A stretch of 64,000 nt of DNA from positions 533,555,755 to 533,619,754 of the forward strand of contig OX422215.1 in assembly GCA_949130495.1 (NCBI GenBank), read 5' to 3'. Positions within the stretch are counted from its first letter, which is position 1. Each line of letters begins with the position of its first letter. The notes below the pieces were generated by a model. The model did not search any database, was not told where the DNA came from, and saw only the letters and a program-made list of their open reading frames with translations. The translations under genes and the position numbers were made by a program. Below, in pieces: positions 21,230 to 32,400 of this stretch. This DNA comes from Sambucus nigra (Eukaryota > Streptophyta > Magnoliopsida > Dipsacales > Adoxaceae).

Positions 21230-21784
21230 TGGCCTTCTCCCCGGTATGTCCCAAATGCATATACCAAAGTCTGGTGGAATCTGACTTTGCCTCTTCTTTG
21301 TTATCGAGGCATGACATGCTATTGTGCTCCCTTGAAGAAAATAGAGGTTTCCCTCCTTCCTTCTTATCACCACGAAGGCACCCAAGACAACCTTTAGCAT
21401 TCCGCCCTCAAGTACAATTTTGTACCCGTTGGAATCTAAAGCACCCAAAGAAATCAAATTCTTCTTCAACTTCGGAACATACCGAACATTCATGAAAGTC
21501 CGAGTCACTCTCCATCATGCATCTTCAATTTGATTGTGCCAATACCCTTCCACCGATAAACATGATCAATACCCATAAAGACTTTACCTCCATCTACCTC
21601 CTTAAAGGTACGGAACAAATCTCTATCTGGGCACACGTGGTACAAACACCCCAAGTCAAGTATTCACTCGTTTGAAGAGCTTTCCCGTGAAGAAAGTATC
21701 AACATACTACCAAATTTATCGGCCTTCGAAGTGAAAGAATTGGCGGATTCTGCCACTGGTTTCTTATCGTCTCTTGCCTTTAGC
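21230..21784 (-). pseudogene. Copia protease and GAG-pre-integrase remnant
   Basis: On the minus strand, ILDLGCLYHVCPDRDLFRT replaces the family WILDSGCSYHMxP protease start, so the catalytic Asp stays but DSG has become DLG. MRTFMNVRYVPKLKKNLISLG-like sequence and LWYMHLGHTGEKAM follow, the usual region leading to integrase. Frame breaks occur near 21510 and 21690. Confidence 0.78.
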
Positions 21785-22497
21785 TTAGGGGCAATCCTTT
21801 TTTAAATGCCCTTTCTTTTTGCAATTGTAATAGGTGATATTTGCCAAGCCCTTAGTCCTAGACTTGAATCTAGAGCTTCCTCTTCCACCTTGCCTTCTCT
21901 CCTCGGTCCTACCCCGAGCAACCAACGCATCGGACTGAGAATCACTCTTCTCCTTTTTCCACTTCTCACTCCCAAACAATGGCGAAGAGACATCATCATA
22001 CTTCACCTCCTCCTTCCCATATAGCAATGTGGTGCTCAAATGCTCATATGAGTCCGAAAGTGAATTTAGAAGCAACAAAGTTTTATCTTCGTCATCAATA
22101 TCAACATCTAAGCTTAATAAATTAGAGAGAATTTTATTAAACTCATCAAGATGTTCGAACATCGACATAAATTCAATATAGTCAAATCGAAATAGCTTCT
22201 TCTTGAGATACAAACGATTCTTTATGCTCTTCGTCATATATTTGTCTTCCAAATTCTTCCATATTGCCTCCGCCGATTCTTCCTTCATGACATAGTACAC
22301 CACATTTTGTGCGAGATTTAACCGGATTGTGCTACACACTTGTGAGTCGTACTCTCTCCAATCATCCTCCGACATATCCTCCGGTTTAGCCAAAATGCCC
22401 CTCAATGTCTTTTGCAAACCTTGTTGGATCAAGACATCTCTCATTTGACATTGCCACATGCCAAAGACCCTACAAGCCAAAGCTCTCATATACTAAT
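21785..22497 (-). pseudogene. Copia gag (UBN2-type) with altered zinc knuckle
   Basis: About 234 residues are open: MRDVLIQQGLQKTL, DYDSQVCSTIRLNL-like, AEAIWKNLEDKYMTKSIKNR, LYLKKKLFRF, MFEHLDEFNKI, DDEDKTLLLLNSL and SYEHLSTTLLYGKE. This is the standard copia gag pattern. The knuckle reads YYNCKKKGHLKKDC, with the first Cys changed to Tyr. The upstream end runs into the primer site with no separate gag start, so a short deletion has removed the native N-terminus. In an intact element this protein forms the particle. Confidence 0.85.
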
Positions 22498-22498
22498 T
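22481..22498 (-). other. Decayed primer binding site of the copia element
   Basis: The minus strand reads TTAGTATATGAGAGCTTTGG next to the 5' LTR, recognisable as a mutated TTGGTATCAGAGCTTTGG (initiator-tRNA type). The apparent gag ATG falls inside it. Confidence 0.6.
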
Positions 22499-22914
22499 TG
22501 TTGTGCGACGACTCACTCAATGGAGTGATTCAGGCACGCCCAAGATCCAAGACAAAAAGCAACCCAGGAGATGACAAGAGAAATACAATCTAAACGCAAA
22601 GTAATAAAAAAGTAATGAAAAATGTCACACACCAACAAATCATCAGACAAGATGTACATGATTCACCAATTTGGCTACGTCCACAGATGATGGCTTCCTT
22701 TCTTTGATATAAACAAGGTTACAACTCTCTCAAGCCTCACAATCCTCTTAAAATGTATACAAGAGCACTAAATGATGAACAATAAAAGCTCTATTTTATT
22801 TTTGTGTGTTTTGAACCATGGCTGAAACTCTCCTTAAATAAGGAGTAAAAGTGAACAGTAAAACCCATCATATTATATCTCTAAGGTTGTGAAAAATTCA
22901 AGCGAAAATTCACA
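22499..22914 (-). repeat. Copia 5' LTR
   Basis: It runs TGTTGTGCG...TTCACA on the plus strand, 416 bp, related to 3673-4018. It holds a segment of LINE sequence (AAACCCATCATATTATATCT) near its end, caused by a local 117-bp duplication that spans the LTR-LINE border. Confidence 0.68.
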
Positions 22915-23094
22915 ACCTTTCCATCATACATATCCATGATCACAATAATGTATCCACCACTCGCACATTTTTTATTTAAAACCCATCATATTATATCTCT
23001 AAGGTTGTGAAAAATTCAAGCGAAAATTCACAACCTTTCCATCATACATATCCATGATCACAATAATGTATCCACCACTCGCACATTTTTTATT
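22861..23094. repeat. 117-bp tandem duplication across the LTR-LINE boundary
   Basis: 22861-22977 and 22978-23094 are near-identical. The unit joins the copia LTR terminus to flanking LINE sequence, so the duplication arose after the copia insertion. Confidence 0.85.
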
Positions 23095-24185
23095 TAAAAC
23101 CCATCATATTAATCTCTAAGCATTTTACATATGCCTTCTGCAATTCAATAAAAATCATACGAAGATCTTCCCTTTTTTCTCTATACCTTTTCATTAATCT
23201 CCTCAATTAATAGATATCTTCCATTACCAACAGTTTCATTGTATGAAGCATTAATCTAATATCTCAATAATTTGAATATTGTATATTTCCTTTATTTAAA
23301 TAAATGGGTACTATTAACACTTTTTCTCTATTCATCGGACATCGTTTTAGTCATTATAATATAATTTTATTAAACAATTGTGATAGCCAAGACACGCCCT
23401 TCTTCCGCTAAAAGACCTCCTCGTTTTCATCTTTTTAGAGCAACTAACATTTATTGTCATAATTCTGCGAAAAAATAATATATCATCAAATTTCCCTAAT
23501 ATCATCCATAACAAGAGCAAAAAGAGAAGGACTTAGTGTGGTGGAACCACCTTAATGCAAACCTACAATAATGGATAATTAAGTACTTTCTCCCAGTATT
23601 GTTCTTCCAATAGTCATCGTTCCATCATACATATCCTTGATCACGATAATGTATCCACCACTCTCGCTCATTGTTTATTTAAAACCCATCATATTATATC
23701 TCTAAGCATTTTATCATACGCCTTCTGCAATTCAAAAAAAATCATATGAAGATCTTCCATTTTCTCTATATACCTTTCCATGAATCTCCTCAATTAATAG
23801 ATATCTTCCATTATCAACCTCCCAAGCATAAACCCAAACTTATTTTCAGATAATGTTCTTTTCAACCTCAATTTATCTCTCCCAAAGTTTCAGTGTATGA
23901 AGCATTAACTTAATATCTCAATAATTTGAATATTGTATATTTCCTCTATTTAAATAAATGCGTACTATAATACTTTTTCTCCATTCATCGGACATCCTTT
24001 TAATCATTATAATATAATTTTATTAAACAATTGTGATAGCCAAGACACGCCTTCTTTTGCTAAAAGTCGTTCCCGTTTTCATCTTTTTAGAGCAACACAT
24101 TTATTGTCATAATTCTGCGAAAAAATTATATATCATCAAATCTCCCTAATTTTCTCTATATCCAACCTCCCATTATCTTCATTTT
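22915..24185 (-). pseudogene. LINE reverse transcriptase remnant, internally duplicated
   Basis: The minus strand shows GVSWLSQLFNKII, KLWERL, LSENKFGFMLGR, LLRRxMxRYxEK and EDLRMIFIELQKAY, the N-terminal half of a plant LINE RT, with many stops. The region about 23100-23500 is repeated at about 23690-24130. The second copy reads through the site where the copia interrupts the first, near 23618-23622. Confidence 0.75.
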
Positions 24186-25690
24186 ATAACCTCACAATGG
24201 TGGGGTTTGTTGAAGACCTTTCTTTCTAGGACAATGATTGACAGGCCAACCGAGGACAGAGAGAGGATGCGCCAGTTCAAGCGGAACCTAGAGGCCAAGG
24301 CCTGGTTGAACTAGACCGAGAAGATATTTGAAATATTAAGTTATTATGAACCCAATGTGGGAATGAGGAAACTGGAGGTCTTTGTCACGTTCATCTTTGA
24401 GGGGGAGGTCGACCATTGTTGCAAGATGGTTGTGAGTACCCAAAGGAATGAGGAATCGTTCTACGAGAAGTAATTCCCTAGCACTGATAGAGACAAGAAA
24501 GAAGTGTTAATTGAGCTGACCGAAGGAAGGTTGTAAGTAGCCAAGTATGAGGTTAAACGAGACAACTCCGCGAAATTTGGTTTGCATAACAGGTTGTTAG
24601 GTCTAAAGCTACAAGTCATGCTTAAAGATTAGAGGTGGCTCAAATCATGAGACATCAATGTGACGAGAAGGAAGGGAATGCCAAGGAAGGAAGGCCGCGG
24701 AATGAGAACAAGCCATCTGACAACAAACAAGTTGACAAGAAACAACCTGCTAAGAAGAATGACATCGCGACGATAACATGTTATAACAGTAGGGTGAAAG
24801 GTCAGATATCCAAAAGCATAATAGGCAATCCGAAATTTTTTTGAATAATATTCAAGAAAAGAGTATTCTAGAAAAATTCATAGAATTACTCGTCCTCTTG
24901 GACGAAATGATCAAGAGATACATGGAGACAAATCTACAAAAACCCTTTGGGAATGAGCTATTACGATTGTGACAAGCCTGACTATATGGCAAGAGAATGC
25001 AAACTGCCGAAAAAGAAGGATGTTGCCTAGCCACAGACTCGAGCTAAAGTTTTTCCAACGAATGCCAAAGATGATGAACCTGATGAACCGACCGAGAACC
25101 TGATAGCGGGTACCGGTAATTATTGATGATTGAAATACTTATACTTTTTTCTATTCTGGTGCCACACACTCCCTAATATCCACGTCATGTACCCGTAAGT
25201 TAAGAACGATGTCCCAAATTCGGAAACCTGGGCTAGCAGTAGACACCCCAATAGGCGTATATGAGGAGGCCTCAACCATTCACCCTGGATATATCGTGGA
25301 AGTTAAGGGTATAGTACTAAAAGCCAACCCAATTCCTTTGAACTTAAGGATTTTAATGTTATATTAGAAATGGATTGTTTAGCAATCCATTTTGCCCAAA
25401 TTGACTGCGCTAGGAAGGGGGTTTGTTTTTGTAAACCTAGGGAAGTTGAGATGCGCTATGAGGCACCAAAACATCTATAAACCTGTTTTGATTATGTCCG
25501 GCCAAAAAGACTATTGAAGAGTGGATGACGAGACTACTTAGCCTATGTGAATGATGTAGAGAAGGTTGCAGCCAGTGTGGCAAATGTCCATGTGATCGCG
25601 GACTTTGCAGATATTTTCACCTTTAACCTCGACTAGAGAAAATAGAGTTTATAATTGATTTAGTAACTGAGCCTGCAACTATATCAATAA
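24186..25690 (+). pseudogene. Ty3-gypsy gag-protease remnant
   Basis: Plus-strand reading in shifting frames gives gag blocks (RMRQFKRNLEAKAWLN, EVFVTFIFEGEVDHCCKM), two degraded CCHC knuckles ([14 protein letters not shown] near 24770 and [20 protein letters not shown] near 24960), a protease-like FYSGATHSLIS near 25155 (family DSGATHSFIS, Asp lost) and a spacer KVAASVANVHVIADFADIF near 25560. RT and the LTRs are missing. More than ten stops are present. Confidence 0.72.
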
Positions 25691-25806
25691 CATTACATAA
25701 ACATCCAAATATACAGAAATCGTAAATGATTGATATACAAAAATGCATGAACATCCAAAAATTTCAATTTACTTCAAATAACTCCAAATCAATAACATTA
25801 TTTTTT

Positions 25807-25916
25807 TCAGTGTCCCTGCTTATCGTGGGCGTCTGAGTGCCCCTGCTTATCGTGGGCGTCTCAGTGTCCCTGCTTTTCGTGGGCGTCTGAGAACATCCAA
25901 AAGGTCTCAGTGTCCC
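25807..25916. repeat. 27-bp tandem repeat derived from a kelch-gene exon
   Basis: Three 27-bp units (25807-25833, 25834-25860, 25861-25887) contain CCTGCTTATCGTGGGCGTCT. They and the flanking AAAGGTCTCAGTGTCCCT resemble 27040-27085 in the large 3' exon of the kelch gene (three changes in 28 bases). On the minus strand each unit would encode SDAHDKQGH against SDVHDKQGN in the exon. Confidence 0.75.
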
Positions 25917-26099
25917 TCAAGTTAAGCAATTTCCTACGGCTACTGACCCGAGGCTCTGACTGGGAAAGTCATAAAGGGATGTTAAACATAATTCTAGAAG
26001 GGGGCGTTACTACCTCACTAAAGAAATTTTTGTTGTTATTCTGACAAAATACAACATTCACTGATTTTCCGGCTCGTTGGAAGGCCAAAGCTGCCCAAT

Positions 26100-26433
26100 G
26101 ATCGATTTCCCAATCTTTTGTCACTCATGTGGTTCATGTCCTAGGTGTATCCAAAAACCTTCTTTTCACTAAGCGTATCAAAGTCTAATTATAAATACTT
26201 TGGAGGCTAAAGTTAGTTTTGACATAACTTTTGCGGTCAAAACTTTAATAACCCTAATTTAAACTACCAGCCTGCCAGCTATCGATCTCCCAATCATTTG
26301 TCACTAAACATTCTTTTCGCTAAGTGCATCAAAGTCTAATTATTAAATACTTTGGAGGCTAAAGTCAGTTGACATAACTTTTGGGGTTAAAACTTAAATA
26401 TTCCTAATTTAAACTACCAGCCTGCCGGCTATA
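26100..26433. repeat. Tandem duplication of about 150-180 bp in the kelch-gene intron
   Basis: 26100-26280 and 26281-26433 share most of their sequence (CTTTGGAGGCTAAAGT, AAACTACCAGCCTGCC). The second copy lacks about 30 bp. No coding content is visible. Confidence 0.75.
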
Positions 26434-26479
26434 TATAAATATATACTTCCATTAAATTTTGCTATTAATTTTTGGATAC

Positions 26480-29400
26480 CTGTAGCTGAAAAGCTCTCGC
26501 TCTTTCTCCTGCAAGTACTCCTCGAGTTGAATGCAACTCCTACAACACATAATCAGCCAATCACAGAAATTTCTACTAAACATTTGCATTCAAACATGAA
26601 GCTGGCGTTTGGTCAGCTATACAGTATGATAACAAAAAAATGCAATCTGTACAATACCTTTTGGGTATCATCCAACACAGCCTTAAGGAAAGCAACATCA
26701 TGCTCAAGCCTTACATTGTCAGAGTGGACAATGTTTGACAAGCTGTTGGCCTCTTCTTTTGCTAATTCTTCTGCAGCCAGCTTCTCTCTCAGCAATTCCA
26801 TCTCCTTCACCGCATCTGCCAATTTTCTCTCTAATTCTTGTTTGCTCTTGAGAACACTAGATAAATTCTTCTCTGCAGCTTCACGGCTAGCTGATTCAGC
26901 TGCCAGCTGTCCTTCTAGAATTCCATTCTTTTTTATTAGGGAGGCCACTTTTGTTTCGTACAACTGATAGATACTTGAAGGAGCTGAAAATAACCCTGAT
27001 CTACCATCAGTTTCTGGGAATACATCATCGCCATCGGGTGAAAGGTCTCCGTTTCCCTGCTTATCATGGACGTCTGAGTTTTTAGTTTCGACCATGGATG
27101 TTTCTTCTGCACTGATTTTTCCTCCACCAGTGTTCATCTGAATGCCCGTTTCAAATTGTTTTCTTGTCTGCTCCATCACCTAAATTTAATAAATATTGTC
27201 AGACTGAAGAAGATAGGCTTGGTTTTCAACCAGGGCCAGCCACAATATTTGGGGGGATCGAGGAGAACTTCTGAAATGAATCCCCCATTACATATGTAAA
27301 AGAAATAGTAAAAATTATATAACAAAGAATTTACTATTCACGGCAAGGTCTAATTTATTTTTATTACTACTTGGTGTGGCCAGGTAACTTTAGGGGGTCC
27401 GTGTCTAAGAGAGATGGAGAGACTAAACTCTAAAATTTCTTGGGTTCCTTCATGATTTGAGTGGTGAAACCCTTTTTGCATTTTTTTTTTCTAAGATCAA
27501 CTATCAAATGTTTGGGTAACTGATTGATTGGGTTTTGTCTTACAAAAGAATGTTTTGAGAATTTGGGCTGCACAATAAAATATATTTGTCTTGAGAAGAA
27601 CTTGGGCATTTGTTCCAAAAGAAAAAAAGACAGAATACATATATGTACACTAAAACCAATTTTCTTGAGCCCTGGAATTACATTCACGTCTGGGGTAAAG
27701 GCCTCTTCCACCTTCCCCTTGACAGGACCTCTTTTCAACCTAGAAGATACCATTGGCTAGGCAAAGAAAAACATGTTTAACTTGATGCCACTACAACCAA
27801 ATACAGAAAACATAACATAATTCGAATTAATACATTCGCGACTCCCGGTACCACTCACCACAAAGAATTTAGGTACTACCTCCTTATCCGTAAAGGCTTG
27901 AGCTAGAAATTTCTCTAGGACCACTCTTGAAAAAAAATATAGTTTCCTTTCTCAAAACATGTTTTCCTGGTCGTGGTTAACCAGTGACGTATAAGTTATA
28001 TTCAAGTAAGTAAAAATAACAGAATCATTCGCTGAAAAGTCCTTCATCATTTTTTTCAATTACGTTTAGTCCAAGTTTTTTTATTTTGTTCCAAACACCC
28101 ATTGACTCGCTATCTTCTCTTATCCCTAAGCCTAAGAAAAATTTGTCAAAAAAATAGACAAGGGATTTTTGGAACACAAAAAAATAAGGTAGACTTAGTG
28201 CAAAATGTACTTAGCTCTCGAGGACAAAACATTAATTGTCCCAAAATAATATTTAATAAGTACCAAGAATACAATAGATTGCACTAAAGTTAGTTTCCTT
28301 TTTCACTTGTACCTGTAAAGAATTATCATCCTCTGAACTCCTTGCCATCTTCACAGCCATATTGTCTTCCTCGTTATGAAGTTGCTTTCGGAGTGAGACA
28401 TTACCATGATTGGGATCGACAAGTAAGGACTCTGACAATGATCTCCTACCAGAGCCATGGTGTTCAATTGCAGATGCTAGATTTTGTCTCCCAACAGAAT
28501 CTAATGGACCATTACTAAGTTGCTTAGCTGGACCTGTTGATGATGAGCTCTCCGATAGCAAAGATCCTAAACCTTTAGTAGGTGTTGAGCGCCGACCCAA
28601 AGAGTGTTCATACTTTTCCATTACCAGTACTTCAACCTGTAAAAAAACACAAAACAAAGTTATTTAAAATGTGTAATCAACTACCAAATTGATACGTTTA
28701 GGGAAAGAAAAAGAAATTACTTCTATTTTTAACCTGATTTGACGGATCCTTCTTGGAGCCCCCAAATGCAAGAAGAAAGTCTTTTTCCTTGTGTTGCACA
28801 AGAACAAGGCTAAACCCCTGCAGAAACATCTTTTAGCAATTTAACCAAGAATAGCAGGATTTCAAATTATCATAAGCAAAAGAAATGCAGCCGACGCGAG
28901 GAATAGAACACAAAAAAACAATATTCTGTATCAACTTAACTTTTCTACAGAGAGATTCTATAAGTAAGGAAAGTCGTAAATCAGTATAGAAATCCTAGTT
29001 TTTGATTCATAAGCAAGTTAAGAATGATGAACAAATTATTTGTGACCCATTTTATGCATATAACTAGACCAAATACAATTTATATGCAGATAAGACGCCG
29101 TAAATCAGAACTCTGGTCTTCAGCAAATTCATAAATATAGTCTGAATGGAAAGATCGTCGGCATTTTGAAGGTTAACGTACGAGTCACGACTGAGTCTTG
29201 TACTTGGGGATCTCCCACTTAACGATATATCATCGAGGCTCTACCCAATTTAAATACTGAACTAAGTTAGGCATTCAATAGTCTTTATAATAAGTTAGGT
29301 GCATAAGACGGTGATAAGAAATTTATAAATTAGCCAATAATAGAGATAGGTTAACATGATATATGGTCAAGTGTCTTAAAGACATAAATCACAATATATT

Positions 29401-32400
29401 AATTACCAACAAGGAAATCTTAGGTAGTTGGAAGAGTATTTATAAGGACTATTAAATGAAGAATATCCCGAAAAATATATTGAGAGTGGAACCTAATATA
29501 AGGATGCTTAGTCCGATAACCGACAAGATAACCGACAAAAGAGCAGAGGACTTAATTAAAATAGATGGATAGAATACCAATAGAGGTGTGGAGAACAATG
29601 AGAATAATGAAGTTAAGCGGTAAACTGAATAAAATTTTAAGAGAACGGACAACCAAATAAGTGGAGGAAAAGCACATTTTACCATTGTATAAAACTGAAG
29701 GCAATATACAAAATTGTGGTAATTATAGAGAAATTAAATTAATAAGATTCACACTATGACGAGAGTAAGAACTATTTGTGGAGAAATCAATGATTATTTA
29801 ATTAAAGTAGGTCTAAGACAAGGATTAGCCTTAAATCCTTGTTTATTTGCTATATACAGGAGCACATCCCATGGTGCATGTTGCTTGCGGATGTATAGTT
29901 TTAGTAAACACTTCATATGAGGCTTTAGCGGTGGAAGTAGAGAGACTTGGAGAAATGCACTAGAAATTAAGGGACTAAAAAATAGTAGAACTATAAAACT
30001 GAGTATGTGGAATGTGAATTTAATAATGATAATGATAATATGATTATGCGGGATGATAAAAAAAATTGAAGAAAAATTGTTAACTCGAATAAAAACTTTC
30101 AGTTACTAGGTTCGGTGATGCAAAGCAACAACGAAATAAATGCACGTGTAACAAGTCGAATAGCATCGGGATAGATGAAAAGGAGACAAGTGAATGGTAA
30201 CTTATGTGATAAGAGGTGCTCATAGATTATAAGGAAAATTCTACTCTATATGGAGCAGTGTTGTTGAACACTAAAAAAAATATGTGCAAAGTATCCGCAT
30301 TATTGAGATGAGAATGCTTTGATGGATAATAGCAGTTATTTGGAAGGATACGAAGATTCAAAACCAAAATATTAAGGCAAAATTAGGAGTAGCTCCCATT
30401 TGTTTTAAGATAGGAGAGAGTAGACTTAGATAGTAAGGGCATGTTTTGCATACACCTTTGGGTGCGCCAGTAACAAGAGGTAGACTAATTAAAAAAGAGC
30501 GTAAAAGACAAGGGGTTGTCCAAAACTATTTTGGGAGGAAATCATTAAGAGAGACCTTAAAGAATTAAATTCAGTTGACAGCATTTCTTATAATAGAAAA
30601 GAATGAGAAAGGTGAACCCATGTGGCCGACCCCAAGTTGTGGGATTAAGGCGAGGAGGAGGATGATGGTAAAGCAACATAGGGGGGAGGAGAGATGAGTA
30701 TTACTCCCTCCGTCATCCTTAGAGTTAATGAGATTTTAATCTATAAAAAATATAGCACAAAAGATACGTCAAAGTGTTAAAATGCACTAGTATCATGAAC
30801 TTATGGACACCAAAAGTTCATCATTGTTCTTCACAAAGATAATATCCTGTAAACATAGAATTTCAGATTAGAAAAATTATAGAATCCACTAGATGTCCTT
30901 TCATATAGCACCACAATTACAAACAGTAATAATAGCAAATAATATCACATCAAGGGAAAAGGCAGGCTGTCTACAAATTACTTCAATTATCAAATAAAAG
31001 CCTACTACATATATAGGTTATCAATAGAAAGAGGTTTTGCAGTTCATCTACATTGATTGTTTAAAAATAAAAATGATGACTGGGGTCGGGAAGCCACTTA
31101 GTACAGTTAGAAGGTAATGAATGAAAGACTCGAGAAAGAACACCTTGTTGGTGGTGATAGAAGAGGGAGGTGATGCAACAGCAACAGACCATTCAAGTTT
31201 TAGAACGTCAAATATCAAAGTCTCGGCATGCCCTATGGGAAAAGAGAAACAATACAATGGTAAGGAAAGTTACTGTTAATCGGCAAGAGCAAGGAAAAAG
31301 TGAAATTATGAACATTTAGCTGATAAGTTTAAATCTGATTCAATAATGACAATGATGTTTTCCATATATCATGCAAATTTGCAACCACAGTTCCAACATT
31401 TGATGATTTAGACCTCAGTTAAACCTTTAATCAGTTTGAGAAGTGTGTTGCTTAAATAATTTTAATACAAAACACATATAACAGTTATAATAAACTTACG
31501 ATTCAGGTCTTGTTTTGATAATCATAAAGTCAAAGAATGTCATAAAACTTGACGAGGATATGAATCCATGGTGACCCACTAAAACTAGGGTCATGGTGAC
31601 CCTCACACCTTTAGATTAATGCATTAAAATATCCAGAAGAAGTCATAGTGGTTGTAATGCATCAACCACAATGTGATCACTGTAACGGTTTTTACGGGGT
31701 CAACAAATTTTTATTTAAAAGAATAGAGTCCAAATTTGTTAAACCCTCTCGAAACTAGGGTTATGTATGTCGAAATAAGACCCCAAGGGTTCAAACTAGA
31801 GGTGGACATGGGTCGGGATTGAACGGGCTCAGGTCGGGCTTACTCCATATAATAAGGAACATTGCAATTACCCACGCCCGAATCGGGCCTAGTTATAAAA
31901 TCCCAATCCAGCCCAGTTTTAAAACCTTACTACCCAGGCCACAAATGGGCTATTTTTATTTTTTAATTATTGATGTGAAAGACAGCGGAAATATCACAAA
32001 TAAACAAATCACTCCAATTTCAAAAACTCAAAATATCATTAATTGCAAAAGTGACTACAAGGGGGAGCCCTAAGGCTTTATTTATAGACTTCCTACAACT
32101 TGTTGGGCAAGTCTCCAAGTTAAGCTAGGAGTTTTTCTAATTTAAATGACCAACTAAGAGATAATTGCTTAAAAAATAAATAAACATGCTGCAATAAAAT
32201 TTTAAAAAAAAAAAGGAAAAATAAAAGAATCCCCACAAGAGGGACCCATGCGACACACGGCACTCCCCTGCTTTGAAAAGCTCGGCTCGAGCGATTAAGT
32301 GGTACATTGTCTTAGGCGGCACATGGATGTGAGCTGTGAGAACCTTCACATGCTCTAATGGTTGCTATATCTTCCTCACATTCTGAAACCAACACCGGCT

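Larger units (their letters stand above)
3673..22914 (-). mobile_element. Rearranged Tnt1/Tork-like Ty1-copia element, host of a nested gypsy element
   Basis: The limits are related LTRs at 3673-4018 (3') and 22499-22914 (5'), both minus. Gag, PR, IN, RT and RNase H parts lie in minus order but with RNase H three times, RT twice plus a fragment, and a greatly amplified IN-RT linker. The LINE flanks on the two sides join at one point when compared with a paralogous uninterrupted LINE copy near 23618-23622, which supports one original insertion. A Tat gypsy element (8059-16443) is nested within. No open pol remains. Confidence 0.7.
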
